A DNA stretch of 64,000 nucleotides from Helicobacter monodelphidis (GCF_003288845.1 NZ_NHYN01000003.1:84702-148701); one strand, 5' to 3'; shown: positions 16,042 to 25,935, numbered from the stretch's first letter. Translations and numbers: made by a program. Notes: generated by a model not told the origin, from the sequence alone.

Positions 16042-16977
16042 TTAATATTCTCTAGCGAACCAAATATTATAAAAAAGAGAACGATGTTCCCTATGGAATA
16101 CCTTTGCTTCCAATAGATCAACATTAATTTGTTTCCTTAGATCCTTCAAAGAACTAAACTTACGATTTGCCCGTAAATACTTCAGAAAATGCACCCTTGC
16201 ATAACTTGATAATTGTGCTTCAGAGAAAAATAGGCTCGCATTGTCTGGAAGATGGTAAAATTCTTCTAAAATCATTGGTGCAAGCAAATGCGTTTCCACC
16301 GCAAAATGATGGTCCGTCGTTACACGTTTTCCAATGAAGGTGATAGAAGAATAAAGAGTATCTTTGATTTGCGTATAACTGCAATATACGCCATCTTTAG
16401 GAAGTAAAAAAGTATGAATATCTAGATTAATTGTAGGTATCAGCTTTTTTTTACCTAACCCTTGTCCACGAATAATTTTTCCCTCAATCAAATACGCACG
16501 TCCCAGAAGTTCATTAGCTTCATAAATTTTGCCCTCCATTAACAGTTGGCGAATGTCTGTTGCATGAATAGCACGTCCCTTATAGTGAATCTCTGGAACA
16601 ATCTTTACTTCCCCTTTAAAAACCCTTTGAATATCTTCAGCCCCAAAACTCCGATTCTTACCACAGCGAAAATCATAACCAACAATAATTTTTTGAAGAC
16701 AAGGAAAATTTTGCAATAAAAGAGAAAAAAAATCTTCACCGCTCAAATGCTTGATGGCATCAAATTCTATTGTGAAAATAGGATATGAGGTGAATTCCTG
16801 CTTCATCTCACCGGGCGTTAAATTCTCCTGTGCCATATGAATAACAATAATCGCACCGCCCCCATCAAGATACGAAAAAAGCTTCCTATGTGCCCTATGT
16901 AATCCATCGAATTTACCAATTACAATTGAGGTAATTGAGCTATCTTGCGATATGGATAAAAGTCTCTTCATTCCCAT
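16042..16977 (-). CDS. ribF: Bifunctional riboflavin kinase / FAD synthetase
   Basis: RibF turns riboflavin into FMN and then FAD in the cytoplasm. The N-terminal nucleotidyltransferase part has IVIGKFDGLHRAHRKLF and IVGYDFRCGKNRSFGAEDI, and ATDIRQLLMEGKI. The C-terminal riboflavin kinase domain has RAYLIEGKIIRGQGLGKK, PTINLDI and KDGVYCSYTQI. Length 311 is normal. It begins inside tlyA (38-base overlap, or 32 if the second Met is used), as in the H. pylori tlyA-ribF pair. The kinase domain's GVY motif is present, so both activities look intact. Confidence 0.93.
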   Translation of the reverse strand: MGMKRLLSISQDSSITSIVIGKFDGLHRAHRKLFSYLDGGGAIIVIHMAQENLTPGEMKQEFTSYPIFTIEFDAIKHLSGEDFFSLLLQNFPCLQKIIVGYDFRCGKNRSFGAEDIQRVFKGEVKIVPEIHYKGRAIHATDIRQLLMEGKIYEANELLGRAYLIEGKIIRGQGLGKKKLIPTINLDIHTFLLPKDGVYCSYTQIKDTLYSSITFIGKRVTTDHHFAVETHLLAPMILEEFYHLPDNASLFFSEAQLSSYARVHFLKYLRANRKFSSLKDLRKQINVDLLEAKVFHREHRSLFYNIWFAREY

Positions 16978-17644
16978 TCTTTCCTGTTAACATAGAAGAT
17001 TGCGTACAACATATCTTAAAACCCAATGCAGAAATTTGCCTCTGTATGGATTCTAAAGCAATTAAGCAGGATTGTTTATCCTGCACAACACCTCTTGCAT
17101 TCCGCTTAACATTCTTACCCACTTCAAATTGTGGCTTAAACAATAAAACTGCCTCATGGCTACAAAGTCGATAAATATCTCCTAAAATATAAGCTAAAGA
17201 GATAAAAGAAATATCACAAGTAATGAGCTCAAAGGGGCTAGAATCAAAATGGCGAATATCTGTTTGCTCAAACAAGCACACTTTAGGATTATTTCTTAAA
17301 TTCTTATGCAACTGCTCTTTACCCACATCAACACAAACCACTTCCAAAGCCCCATAATCAAGCAAAATTTGTGCAAACCCTCCAGTAGAAGAACCAATAT
17401 CCAACACACGTTTATTGAGAATTTCAATTGGATTATTCTGTAAAAAATTTTTCAGCTTTAATGCCGCACGACTCACATAGATATCAGATTCATCAATTTC
17501 AATTTCAGACTTTTTATCTTGAATCTGAAAAGAGGGTCTTAAAACCACTCTGCCACATACCTTAACCTTACCTGACTCAATCAACTCTTTTGCTTTTTGG
17601 CGCGAAAAATCATATATTTGTGCTAAATAAAGGTCTAAACGCAC
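16940..17644 (-). CDS. tlyA: TlyA family rRNA (cytidine-2'-O)-methyltransferase
   Basis: A 234-residue protein with an N-terminal S4 RNA-binding domain (MRLDLYLAQIYDFSRQKAK, then ESGKVKVCGRVV) and an FtsJ-like methyltransferase domain with the SAM motif VLDIGSSTGGFAQILL and a LITCDISFISL block. Family members methylate 16S and 23S rRNA cytidines; older annotation calls them hemolysins. It uses a GTG start at 17644 that shares one base with the stop of the preceding lipoprotein (TAGTG), indicating coupling. Confidence 0.93.
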   Translation of the reverse strand: MRLDLYLAQIYDFSRQKAKELIESGKVKVCGRVVLRPSFQIQDKKSEIEIDESDIYVSRAALKLKNFLQNNPIEILNKRVLDIGSSTGGFAQILLDYGALEVVCVDVGKEQLHKNLRNNPKVCLFEQTDIRHFDSSPFELITCDISFISLAYILGDIYRLCSHEAVLLFKPQFEVGKNVKRNARGVVQDKQSCLIALESIQRQISALGFKICCTQSSMLTGKNGNEETFIHIAR

Positions 17645-18168
17645 TATAAACCTCTAAGGGATTTAAGAGTATTGTTTTTTGTTACATCAAAAATTAAATT
17701 GCTTTCCTTTAATCCCTTTTTAAAAAGCGTTAACGTTAGAGGTTGCTTATTTTTTTGTTGTTGTGTTGGAAAAGTAACAAGAAAATACCCTCCCCATGGA
17801 GAGATATTTACAAAACCATAATGTGCAACATCGTCCCGATTTAAACGTCGAATAGAAATGGGTTCAATACCATCAAGGCGAATAGAGTATAAGGGGTTCA
17901 TTAAACCCCTTTTATCTAATTCTAAAGAATCGCTTGTGATATAAATATCCACAAAAAAATACTCTGCTTCCTTGTCAAACTGTTTAGGGTAAGCTTCATT
18001 CAAATAAGTAACCAAAAAAACTGCCTCAGTCTGTAAGCCGTTAAGAATTTCACCTTTACGCGTTGATTGAATATGTTTTTCTGCGACGACATCGGGTTGC
18101 ATAGCATTATGATACACCTCACAACCGGATAAAAACAACAAGCAAAAACAAAACAAAGCTATTCGCAC
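17644..18168 (-). CDS. Small lipoprotein upstream of tlyA
   Basis: A 174-residue protein with signal peptide and lipobox LSGC (Cys16), and otherwise no recognised domain. It contains NGLQTEAVFLVTYLNEAYP and FVDIYITSDSLELDKRGLMN, which read as beta-strand-rich. It overlaps the end of ugd by 10 bases and tlyA by 1. A lipoprotein of this size precedes tlyA in H. pylori (I recall HP1085). Function unknown; an envelope location is the only firm inference. Confidence 0.8.
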   Translation of the reverse strand: MRIALFCFCLLFLSGCEVYHNAMQPDVVAEKHIQSTRKGEILNGLQTEAVFLVTYLNEAYPKQFDKEAEYFFVDIYITSDSLELDKRGLMNPLYSIRLDGIEPISIRRLNRDDVAHYGFVNISPWGGYFLVTFPTQQQKNKQPLTLTLFKKGLKESNLIFDVTKNNTLKSLRGL

Positions 18169-19511
18169 ATATGCTCCTTTTGAAGAATTGCCTTTGTGCC
18201 GATTTGATAGTAAGAAATTCCAAATTTTTGCATTTTTTGCGGATTGTATTGATTCCGTCCATCAAAAATAACCGGTTTTTTCAATCTCGCTTTAATTTCA
18301 TAAAAATCGGGACTCCTAAATTCTTTCCATTCCGTAACAAGCACCATCGCATCTGCAGAATCTAATGTCTCATACTTGCTCTTCTTGTATTCAATGCCCT
18401 GCAAACCTTTAAAATAAAACTCCTGTGCTTCCTTCATTGCTTTTGGGTCATATACCGCCACCCTAGCCCCAGCATTCAACAATGCATGGATTAAATCGAT
18501 TGAACTTGCTTCACGCATATCATCTGTTTCAGGCTTAAAGCTTAAACCCCAAATTCCAAACAATCGTCCCTCTAAATGCTTAAAATGGCTTTGAATTTTA
18601 CGGAATAAGATCTGTTTTTGTGCTTGATTTGTCTCTTTTGTTGCCGTAATCATTTTAGATTCTACACCCACATCTTTAGCAATTTTCTCCAAAGCTTTTA
18701 CATCTTTAGGGAAACAACTTCCACCATAACCACAACCTGGATAGATAAAGCTATAGCCAATACGATTGTCACTCCCAATGCCAATACGAACTTCATTCAC
18801 ATCTGCACCAACAGCCTCGCAAATATTTGCAATTTCATTAATAAAGCTAATTTTAAGTGCTAGCATCGCATTTGCCGCGTATTTTGTCATCTCTGCACTT
18901 CTTACACTCATTTCAATTAAACGATCATGGTTACGAATAAAAGGTGCATACACTTCTCGCATCAACGCGAAAGCTTCTTTTGTTTTTGCCCCCACCACAA
19001 TACGGTCTGGACGCATAAAATCCTGAATCGCTGCACCTTCTTTTAAAAACTCTGGATTGCTTACAACATCAAAAGAAATATCTATATTGCGTTTGTTTAG
19101 CTCTGATCTAATTGTTGATTCAACCTTATCAGCTGTTCCAACGGGAACAGTTGATTTATTCACAACAACCAAAGGGGATTCAAGCAACACACCAATTTCC
19201 TTTGCAACACCCAAAACATATTGCAAATCTGCACCACCATCCTCACCCATCGGTGTTCCAACTGCAATAAAAAGAACTTCACAACGACTCAATGCTTCTT
19301 TTAAAGAAGTAGTAAAGAGAATCTGTTCACGTTTTTGGTTACGTACAACCATTTCTTGTAAGCCTGGCTCATAAATAGGAACTTCCCCTTTTCTTAAAGC
19401 CTGAATTTTCTGCTCATTTGTATCCACACAAACGACCCTATTGCCCATTTCTGCAAGACAAGCTCCACTCACAAGCCCTACGTATCCGCTACCTACAACC
19501 GCGATATTCAT
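18159..19511 (-). CDS. ugd: UDP-glucose 6-dehydrogenase
   Basis: Ugd oxidises UDP-glucose to UDP-glucuronate with two NAD+, feeding surface polysaccharide or LPS synthesis. The 450 residues show the Rossmann motif GSGYVGLVSGACLAEMG, FIAVGTPMGEDGGADL, NPEFLKEGAAIQDFMRPDR, and the catalytic Cys in YPGCGYGGSCFPKD. The C-terminal UDP-binding part has LSFKPETDDMREA. All key residues are present. It heads the ugd-lipoprotein-tlyA-ribF run, with small overlaps. To my knowledge this gene is not part of the matching H. pylori block. Confidence 0.95.
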   Translation of the reverse strand: MNIAVVGSGYVGLVSGACLAEMGNRVVCVDTNEQKIQALRKGEVPIYEPGLQEMVVRNQKREQILFTTSLKEALSRCEVLFIAVGTPMGEDGGADLQYVLGVAKEIGVLLESPLVVVNKSTVPVGTADKVESTIRSELNKRNIDISFDVVSNPEFLKEGAAIQDFMRPDRIVVGAKTKEAFALMREVYAPFIRNHDRLIEMSVRSAEMTKYAANAMLALKISFINEIANICEAVGADVNEVRIGIGSDNRIGYSFIYPGCGYGGSCFPKDVKALEKIAKDVGVESKMITATKETNQAQKQILFRKIQSHFKHLEGRLFGIWGLSFKPETDDMREASSIDLIHALLNAGARVAVYDPKAMKEAQEFYFKGLQGIEYKKSKYETLDSADAMVLVTEWKEFRSPDFYEIKARLKKPVIFDGRNQYNPQKMQKFGISYYQIGTKAILQKEHMCE

Positions 19512-19587
19512 CTAATTCCCTTAGTTTGAATGATTTAAACAATGCTAAATTATAACATAAGCACAATAAGCATTCATTAATCGAAAT

Positions 19588-20175
19588 TTATAAAGTCCAA
19601 AAATCCTCCAAATACTCATCAAGAAAATAAATATTTTTATAACCAGAAAGCACTAAATCATTACCTAGAAGTGATGCCGTATGTCCACTGTAACACTGCA
19701 AGAGAATCTTTTTCTCCACATTCTCTTCAATAACTTTTATCAACTTCTCATAGCCATCAATGTGCTCTGCATAAGGTAAATGTCGTTCTAAAAAATCCTG
19801 CGTTTGGCGAATGTCCAAAATAACATAATCTTGTGGACAAAAATTGTCAAAGTGCACTGCCTTAGCAAAACTTTGGTTTCGCTTTCCGTAAACTGGTAAG
19901 GTAGGGATTACATATTTTTTAAGAATCACTTCTTTAATTTCTACTAATAATTTCTCTGCTGAAATACCCTTCATTTGATACTGGTCGCATTCTTCAAGAT
20001 TCCCATTTTCTAAATCTTGAATCGTATTTGCACACTGAATCCATAAAAATGAATCATCAATAAAAAAGCGATAATATCGACGATGGAAGAAAAAATACAC
20101 CTGATTATTGATTATTTGTTCTTCAAAATTATATTTTTTTAGTAAATCTATAATATCCTGCAATGCTTCTTTCAT
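19588..20175 (-). CDS. Rhodanese-like domain protein
   Basis: A 195-residue cytoplasmic protein. The C-terminal half is a rhodanese domain: DYVILDIRQTQDFLERHLPY followed by the active-site loop LQCYSGHTASLLGNDL with the nucleophilic Cys, then GYKNIYFLDEYLEDF. The N-terminal about 90 residues (FFFHRRYYRFFIDDSFLWIQ) match no family I recognise. It probably carries or transfers sulfane sulfur, but the acceptor is unknown. Flanked by ugd and ggt on the same strand, with its own short intergenic regions. Confidence 0.75.
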   Translation of the reverse strand: MKEALQDIIDLLKKYNFEEQIINNQVYFFFHRRYYRFFIDDSFLWIQCANTIQDLENGNLEECDQYQMKGISAEKLLVEIKEVILKKYVIPTLPVYGKRNQSFAKAVHFDNFCPQDYVILDIRQTQDFLERHLPYAEHIDGYEKLIKVIEENVEKKILLQCYSGHTASLLGNDLVLSGYKNIYFLDEYLEDFWTL

Positions 20176-20203
20176 ATAACCTCTTGAGAAATTTTACTTA
20201 GAA

Positions 20204-20227
20204 GGGCAGACAATAAATAGCCTGCCC
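20204..20227 (-). terminator. Candidate terminator after ggt
   Basis: GGGCAG (20204-20209) pairs with CTGCCC (20222-20227) with a 12-base AT-rich loop, just past the ggt stop. On the minus strand it is followed by TTCT and an AT-rich tract, a plausible intrinsic terminator. Confidence 0.5.
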
Positions 20228-20236
20228 GTCAATATT

Positions 20237-21910
20237 CTAAAATTCACGTCTTGGGTCAGACATTCCCTGTGTTTCCCCGTCTGGCATTAACATAATTGCG
20301 TTAACATCGCCCATATAAGGTTCAACAGAAAGCTTATGCCCCTTTGCTTTAAGTGCATTTACAACATCTTTAGGTGCGGTTTCTTTCTCTACACGAATTT
20401 CATCAGGTTGCCATTGGTGATGAAAACGAGGAGCAAAAACTGCTTCACTCACATTCATTCCATGATCAATTACATTCACAATCACTTGCAGAACAGTTGT
20501 AATAATGCGAGAACCACCCGGACTTCCTACCACCATAACAACCTTACCATCCTTTAAAACAAGAGTTGGTGTCATAGAACTAAGAGGACGTTTTTTGGGT
20601 TCAATCGCATTCGCATCACCACCCACTAAACCATAAATATTTGCAACACCAGGCTTAATGGAAAAATCGTCCATTTCGTTATTAAGTAAGAATCCAGCCT
20701 TATCTACCGCCACCGCAGAACCATAAGAGCCATTAATTGTATAAGTTACACTCACTGCATTCCCATCCTTGTCAACAACAGAATAATGCGTTGTATTTGG
20801 CTTCTCCAAAGAAATTTTACCCAAACCGGGTTTAATTTTTGTGCTTGAGGTCGCCTTTTTACCAATTTTTGCATAGATTTTTTTTGCGTATGCTTTGTCT
20901 ATTAGCTTTTCTACAGGCACATTCACAAAATCAGGGTCACCCATATATTCAGAACGATCAGCATAAGCTTGTCGCATCGCCTCCGTCATCAAATGAATAG
21001 TATCAGAGCTACCAAAGCCCATTTTTTTCAAATTCGCATTTTCAAGTACATTCAATATTTGAATAACATGCACTCCGCCAGAACTAGGAGGAGGCATAGA
21101 AACAATATCATAACCTCTATATGTTCCTTTTACAGGCGTCCTCCAGGAAACTTTATATTGTGCCAAATCTTCTTTTGTGATAATTCCATGATTTTTCTTC
21201 ATATCTGCTTCAATTAAATCTGCAATTTCACCTTTATAAAATGCATCGCTACCTTGCTTGGCAATAAGTTTAAGTGTTCTTGCCAAATCTTTTTGAACAA
21301 ATAACTCACCATCTTTATAGGTTTCCCCATTACTCTTTAAAAAATATTTTTTACTTGATTCAAATTTTGCAAATTCATTTTTCATTTCTTTCATTGTCTG
21401 TTCTTGACGATAAGAAACAATAAACCCATCATTAGCAATATCAATACTAGGTGAGATTAAATCACCCAAATCCTTCGTACCATATTTTTCAAGCATAGCA
21501 CTCATTCCTGCCACTGTCCCTGGAACTCCCGCTGCAAGATAGCCAAAAACACTAGAATTTTCGATTGGATTTCCATTTTTATCCAAGTACATATCACGTG
21601 TTGCAGCTAAAGGAGCAGTTTCACGAAAATCTAAAGCAATACTTTCACCATTTGCAAGATGAATCAATGCAAATCCACCGCCACCAATGTTTCCTGCCGC
21701 AGGATGCACAACGGCCAACGCGTAACCAACAGCTACCGCCGCATCAATAGCGTTCCCACCATCATCAAGAACTTGTTGTCCAATTTTATCCGCTAACGGG
21801 TGACTTGACACAACCATTCCTTTTTTTGAATGACTGGGTTCTGGAGCAGCACTCCACAACATCGTCATTGCACTAAGGCAAATCACAAAAATTTTAATCA
21901 TATAATTCAC
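20237..21910 (-). CDS. ggt: Gamma-glutamyltranspeptidase
   Basis: Secreted Ntn-hydrolase that removes gamma-glutamyl groups from glutathione and glutamine. In Helicobacter species it supplies glutamate and affects host cells. The 557-residue precursor has a signal peptide (to about WSAAP), a VVSSHPLADKIGQQVL start, and AVVHPAAGNIGGGGFALIH. Autocleavage and catalysis depend on the Thr in NTTHYSVVDKDGNAVS; the Tyr/Asn loop SYGSAVAVD and the oxyanion segment VVGSPGGSRIITT are also present. A GTG start at 21910 is favoured because AAGGAG lies five bases upstream; an ATG three codons later is the alternative. All key residues look intact. Confidence 0.96.
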   Translation of the reverse strand: MNYMIKIFVICLSAMTMLWSAAPEPSHSKKGMVVSSHPLADKIGQQVLDDGGNAIDAAVAVGYALAVVHPAAGNIGGGGFALIHLANGESIALDFRETAPLAATRDMYLDKNGNPIENSSVFGYLAAGVPGTVAGMSAMLEKYGTKDLGDLISPSIDIANDGFIVSYRQEQTMKEMKNEFAKFESSKKYFLKSNGETYKDGELFVQKDLARTLKLIAKQGSDAFYKGEIADLIEADMKKNHGIITKEDLAQYKVSWRTPVKGTYRGYDIVSMPPPSSGGVHVIQILNVLENANLKKMGFGSSDTIHLMTEAMRQAYADRSEYMGDPDFVNVPVEKLIDKAYAKKIYAKIGKKATSSTKIKPGLGKISLEKPNTTHYSVVDKDGNAVSVTYTINGSYGSAVAVDKAGFLLNNEMDDFSIKPGVANIYGLVGGDANAIEPKKRPLSSMTPTLVLKDGKVVMVVGSPGGSRIITTVLQVIVNVIDHGMNVSEAVFAPRFHHQWQPDEIRVEKETAPKDVVNALKAKGHKLSVEPYMGDVNAIMLMPDGETQGMSDPRREF

Positions 21911-22029
21911 AACTACTCCTTAACATAATAAAACTACTTCTAATTATAGACATAATTTCCTTAAAGATTTTATCATTTGGTATATTTTTTGCTTTAAAGC
22001 ATTCACAAACAATTAAAGGAGCTAAATCA

Positions 22030-22479
22030 ATGAGAGAGCATCATTATCAACAAGCCTCCGCACAAGAACATCAAGACGATATTCTGATTGATATTCAACT
22101 TCAAGAAAAATCAAATAAATTACTTGACGATTGGAAAGAAAAAATGCAAAAAGCAGGTGCTGGGGACATTGCTGAAGAAATGGTAAACGAGGCACAACGA
22201 CAGGGCATTAAACCAATTAATATCGTTACCCCCTTTATTTTCAAGCAGGTCAAAGAGAGCTTACAAGAAGCACAAGGGTTATTAGAATCTTTTGCTGGAC
22301 ATAAACAATTATTTACACAAAACTACTTTAATGGCACAAATCGAGAAGCAATTAAGAATGAAATTTTAGAGTATCTACACGATACACTCAAAAATTTCAA
22401 AAGCACAGGAAATCAGGAGCAAGACACGAATAAGAAAAAACTTTACAATGGTTTAATCAACGCTATACAAAAGACTTAA
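22030..22479 (+). CDS. Conserved-looking hypothetical protein
   Basis: A 149-residue, soluble, highly charged, mostly helical protein starting MREHHYQQASAQEHQDDIL and ending INAIQKT. AAAGGAG lies upstream with good spacing, and the gene is on the opposite strand to its neighbours, divergent from ggt and convergent with slt (stops two bases apart). It contains LLDDWKEKMQKAGAGDIAEE and FIFKQVKESLQEAQGLLESF. No family recognised, no signal peptide or membrane segment. Coding seems likely from the ribosome site, length and composition. Confidence 0.65.
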   Translation: MREHHYQQASAQEHQDDILIDIQLQEKSNKLLDDWKEKMQKAGAGDIAEEMVNEAQRQGIKPINIVTPFIFKQVKESLQEAQGLLESFAGHKQLFTQNYFNGTNREAIKNEILEYLHDTLKNFKSTGNQEQDTNKKKLYNGLINAIQKT

Positions 22480-22481
22480 TT

Positions 22482-24218
22482 TTATCGCAATAACCTTTGC
22501 AAGGCTTCTTGTGTCGTGATATTTTTTCCTAGTAACCGCTGGTAAATAATATAGTTTGTCATCACTTTTTGCCCATAGTTTCGAGATTCCTCATAAGGCA
22601 CAAACTCCATACTCCACCAGGGGTCCAAAGGATTTTTCTTAGAAAAAATCGGTTGCTTTAATATTCTTCTTGCAAAACCAGAACCGCCATTGTATGCATA
22701 CGCAATAAAAAGTGGCTCTTTGAATTCTTGCTCCAAATCCCTCAATAAAAATTCTGCGTATTTAATATTAATCGCTGGATCAAACATATCTGTGTAATAT
22801 CTTGTCTCATTCAACTTTTTTGCAATGGATTCTACATTAAAAGGCATAATTTGCATCATACCCAAAGCATAGGATATAGAAACAGAGGCAGGAATAAAAA
22901 AGCTCTCTTGCAAAGAAATAGCATACAACAAAGCTTGTTTATCTTGGCTATACCTCTCAAACAATTCCCGATACGGACGAATATAATAATGAATTCTAAA
23001 TTGATTTTCTCTCCTTAAAGCAAGGGCTAAATGTGGCTCTGTTTCTTTTGTTTGCAAAGTCGCTTTGATGCGTTTTAGGCTATCTTCCCCAGCACGAATT
23101 CTCTCTTGCATATTCAGCCACTCAAAGGGGTCGGTAATATCCCATTGGGTATTCTTAACTTTAACATTTGGCGGTAAAATATCATATACGATACGAAAAG
23201 CAGGTGCTACATTCAGCTTTTCTGTCGCATACAGTGAGTAAATATTTGGATAACCGCTACGAGAAACTTTCTGCAAATACTCCACATTCTGTGTTATCAT
23301 ATAAAACCAAAAATTAATTCTATCACGCATAATAGGGTCTTGAGATTTCTTTGCAGAACGTTCCAGATAAGTCAAAGCAGCTTGTTTTCTCTGATGCTTA
23401 AACGCATTCAAACCCAAGTAAAAAAGAGTAATCGCATCAGGTGCAGTGATATTATTAACCTCTGCAATACTTGCCTGTAACTTTGGATATTGTGGATTCA
23501 TTATAATCACTCTTAAAAGTCGCCAAAATTTTTTGCTTTTTTGGTTGGCAAGATGATTAATCTTATTGGCAGGGATTTTTGCTTCAAATTGCTTTAAACG
23601 ATAATCAAGCGGAACACCATCAAAAACAGATGCGAAAATTGCAGGGTCTGCATTTAATAAAGCCTGAATCGGATTTCTCGCAGCAAGAATACCCAATTGT
23701 TGTGAAAGCTCTGGATTCACTTTTTTAACCTTACGCGAAAGAGAAGCAAGCTCCCCTTTAGGGAGTGTTGCAGCATCTTTTAGAGTCAACGCATAACTAA
23801 TACATTTTGCATCTTGTCTTAAAAGATCTTTAAGTGTCATACGCTCACAAATCGTTTTACGTCCTAATGTTTGGTTGCTGCCCTTTTTATAATACAAGCC
23901 AAAAAGTTGTGTATTTTGGCGATGAACAAGCTTATGTGCCGCATCCGCATCCGCCTTAGAAATATCTTGCTTTAAAAATAACCAAATGTAAAAATCTCGC
24001 ACGATTCCCTTGCGCTGATTACGTAAAAAATCAAGCGTGATTCTTTGTTTCTGTCTTAAGCGAGAATCTCTATGCTTTGAGTCCGCCAAAATTTGTTGTG
24101 GGACTGCATTGGAATTGAAAGAAGAAGTGTTTTTTTGTGGTGATGATAAGGGGTTACGCATAATCTCTTCTGCAAATAGAACAACGCAAAATATGCACAA
24201 AGAGACAAAAAATCTCAT
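22482..24218 (-). CDS. slt: Soluble lytic murein transglycosylase
   Basis: A periplasmic enzyme that cleaves the glycan strand of peptidoglycan, giving 1,6-anhydromuramyl ends. The 578 residues have a signal peptide (to about LFAEE), a long helical N-terminal superhelix (about 30-400), and the catalytic Slt domain with the Glu in AISLQESFFIPASVS, then ALGMMQIMPFN and AYAYNGGSGFARRI. All typical motifs are present. It overlaps yggT by four bases; order slt-yggT-gltX matches H. pylori HP0645-HP0643. Confidence 0.94.
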   Translation of the reverse strand: MRFFVSLCIFCVVLFAEEIMRNPLSSPQKNTSSFNSNAVPQQILADSKHRDSRLRQKQRITLDFLRNQRKGIVRDFYIWLFLKQDISKADADAAHKLVHRQNTQLFGLYYKKGSNQTLGRKTICERMTLKDLLRQDAKCISYALTLKDAATLPKGELASLSRKVKKVNPELSQQLGILAARNPIQALLNADPAIFASVFDGVPLDYRLKQFEAKIPANKINHLANQKSKKFWRLLRVIIMNPQYPKLQASIAEVNNITAPDAITLFYLGLNAFKHQRKQAALTYLERSAKKSQDPIMRDRINFWFYMITQNVEYLQKVSRSGYPNIYSLYATEKLNVAPAFRIVYDILPPNVKVKNTQWDITDPFEWLNMQERIRAGEDSLKRIKATLQTKETEPHLALALRRENQFRIHYYIRPYRELFERYSQDKQALLYAISLQESFFIPASVSISYALGMMQIMPFNVESIAKKLNETRYYTDMFDPAINIKYAEFLLRDLEQEFKEPLFIAYAYNGGSGFARRILKQPIFSKKNPLDPWWSMEFVPYEESRNYGQKVMTNYIIYQRLLGKNITTQEALQRLLR

Positions 24219-24499
24219 AAACTTCTTCCCATATATGTTATAAAAGTATTAATAAACTGTAAAGCAATAATAACAATTAGGGGTGCAATATCTAATCCAG
24301 CAAAATTTGTTGGTATTTTTGTGCGAATCCAATTATAGACAGGCTCTGTCAAGTTCCTTAGAATCTGCACAATTGGATTATAAGGATCAGGACGCACCCA
24401 ACTTAACAATGCAGAAATAACAACAATCCAAGTATAGGTTGTAATCAAAATGCTGATTGTGCTAATCACAGCAACAATTAATGAATCAAAAACAATCAT
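24215..24499 (-). CDS. YggT family membrane protein
   Basis: A 94-residue protein with two hydrophobic segments: AVISTISILITTYTWIVVIS (about 8-28) and DIAPLIVIIALQFINTFIT (about 70-88). The central block LLSWVRPDPYNPIVQILRNL, then TEPVYNWIR, is the YggT signature. YggT proteins are small inner-membrane proteins of poorly defined role, often near division or osmotic genes. It overlaps both slt and gltX by four bases, so the three form one coupled unit. Confidence 0.88.
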   Translation of the reverse strand: MIVFDSLIVAVISTISILITTYTWIVVISALLSWVRPDPYNPIVQILRNLTEPVYNWIRTKIPTNFAGLDIAPLIVIIALQFINTFITYMGRSL

Positions 24500-25824
24500 T
24501 TTTCATCCTCAATTTGTACAATGTCTTTCAAAAACCCCCATATCAAAGGGTATAAATCACTCAATTCCGGTCCATTCAAATCATTTGTAAGCAAAATTCT
24601 CAATGGCTTAAAAAAACGTTTCCCTTTAAGATGCGTACGATTCATCGCCTCTGCTTTAAAACTCTCAAAATCCGCCAAACAAAGATGCTTTTCTTCAATA
24701 ATTGATTTTAAGGCAGAATAAAGCAATCTTGCATCATCTCTGAATTCTTCCCATTCGGGCTTATCTAGTTGCTTTTTGCTAAAAATTTTCCGAATATGGT
24801 CACGCAATTCATTCAAAGTGCTACTTTCTTGTAAATAAAATTTTGCTAACTCGCCAACACCCGCATCTTTGCAATCTAGCATTAACGCTAAATCTTGATT
24901 GCTAATTCTTTTAAAATGCTCACGATTCAAAAATCTTAATCGCTTAATGTCAAATTTTGCAGGGGCTTTGGCAATATTTTTAATCTCAAACCAAGTGATA
25001 GCCTCCTGCAATGTAAAAACCTCTGTAGGAGGATTATTTCCCATCGCAATCAAATAATTTGCAATAGCTTGAGGCAAAAACCCTTCTTCTAAAAGCCAAG
25101 AAACGCTAGAACTTTTCTCGCGTTTGCTCATTTTCTTACCCTCTTCGTTCAAGATAATAGGTAAATGTGCAAAAGTGATTTGTTTAGGATAATCCAGTGC
25201 TTTATGGATAAGAATTTGCTTAGGCGTATTTGTTGTGTGGTCCTCTCCGCGTACAATAAAACTCACATCATAAAGCATATCATCAACTGCACAAGCAAAA
25301 TTATAAGTCGGCATTCCGTCCGGACGTAAAATCACAAAACTTTCAATTTCTTGTTGCTCAAACCGCAATTCACCCTTAACCTCATCAGAAAAACAAATCG
25401 CTTCATTTGCACCTCTTAAGCGCAATACTGGTTGTTGATTAGCATCTTTTTGCAAATCTGCCCATGAATCATCATAACGAAAAGCCTTTTTTTGCTTTTG
25501 TGCCTCTTCGCGTTTAGAATTTAAAAATTCTGTCGTGCAATAACAATGAAAAGCCTTACCTGTCTGCAAAAGATGATGGGCAATTTGGTGATGATAATTC
25601 AAATTTGCACTTTGATAAACAAGTTTATCCCATAATAAACCAAATAGAGTCAGAATCTGCAAAATTTCTCTATCTGCGTCTTTAATATTTCTTTCTTTGT
25701 CTGTATCTTCAATTCTAATCAAAAATTCTTCATTGCGTTGTTTGGCAATAATATAATTAAAAATTGCTGCCCTTAGGTTTCCAATATGCATATCCCCCGT
25801 AGGGCTTGGAGCAAAACGAAGCAT
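24496..25824 (-). CDS. gltX: Glutamyl-tRNA synthetase, GluRS2 type
   Basis: A class I aminoacyl-tRNA synthetase of 442 residues with the HIGH-type motif (PSPTGDMHIGNLRAAIFN) at the N-terminus, RIEDTDKERN, HLPIILNEEGKKMSKRE carrying KMSKR, and a C-terminal anticodon-binding region. Position and length match H. pylori HP0643 (GluRS2), one of two GluRS there, which charges tRNA-Gln with Glu for the amidotransferase route. By analogy this copy is probably tRNA-Gln-directed, but specificity cannot be read directly. The Zn-binding Cys pattern is only partial (CYCTTE). Confidence 0.93.
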   Translation of the reverse strand: MLRFAPSPTGDMHIGNLRAAIFNYIIAKQRNEEFLIRIEDTDKERNIKDADREILQILTLFGLLWDKLVYQSANLNYHHQIAHHLLQTGKAFHCYCTTEFLNSKREEAQKQKKAFRYDDSWADLQKDANQQPVLRLRGANEAICFSDEVKGELRFEQQEIESFVILRPDGMPTYNFACAVDDMLYDVSFIVRGEDHTTNTPKQILIHKALDYPKQITFAHLPIILNEEGKKMSKREKSSSVSWLLEEGFLPQAIANYLIAMGNNPPTEVFTLQEAITWFEIKNIAKAPAKFDIKRLRFLNREHFKRISNQDLALMLDCKDAGVGELAKFYLQESSTLNELRDHIRKIFSKKQLDKPEWEEFRDDARLLYSALKSIIEEKHLCLADFESFKAEAMNRTHLKGKRFFKPLRILLTNDLNGPELSDLYPLIWGFLKDIVQIEDEK

Positions 25825-25935
25825 ATTTTTCCTTTCAAAATTAAAATAATTAAAATTGTAACGCTTATTCGCCTAAACTTTAATGAAATAACTTTTTTAA
25901 TAAGTAGATAATTTTGCAGACAAAAATAGATGCCC

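Noticed and set aside
16445..16452. Run of eight T within ribF, considered as a phase-variation tract
   Set aside because: The run encodes Lys codons in a conserved region of an essential enzyme. No long G/C tract of the kind used for phase variation was found in the window.
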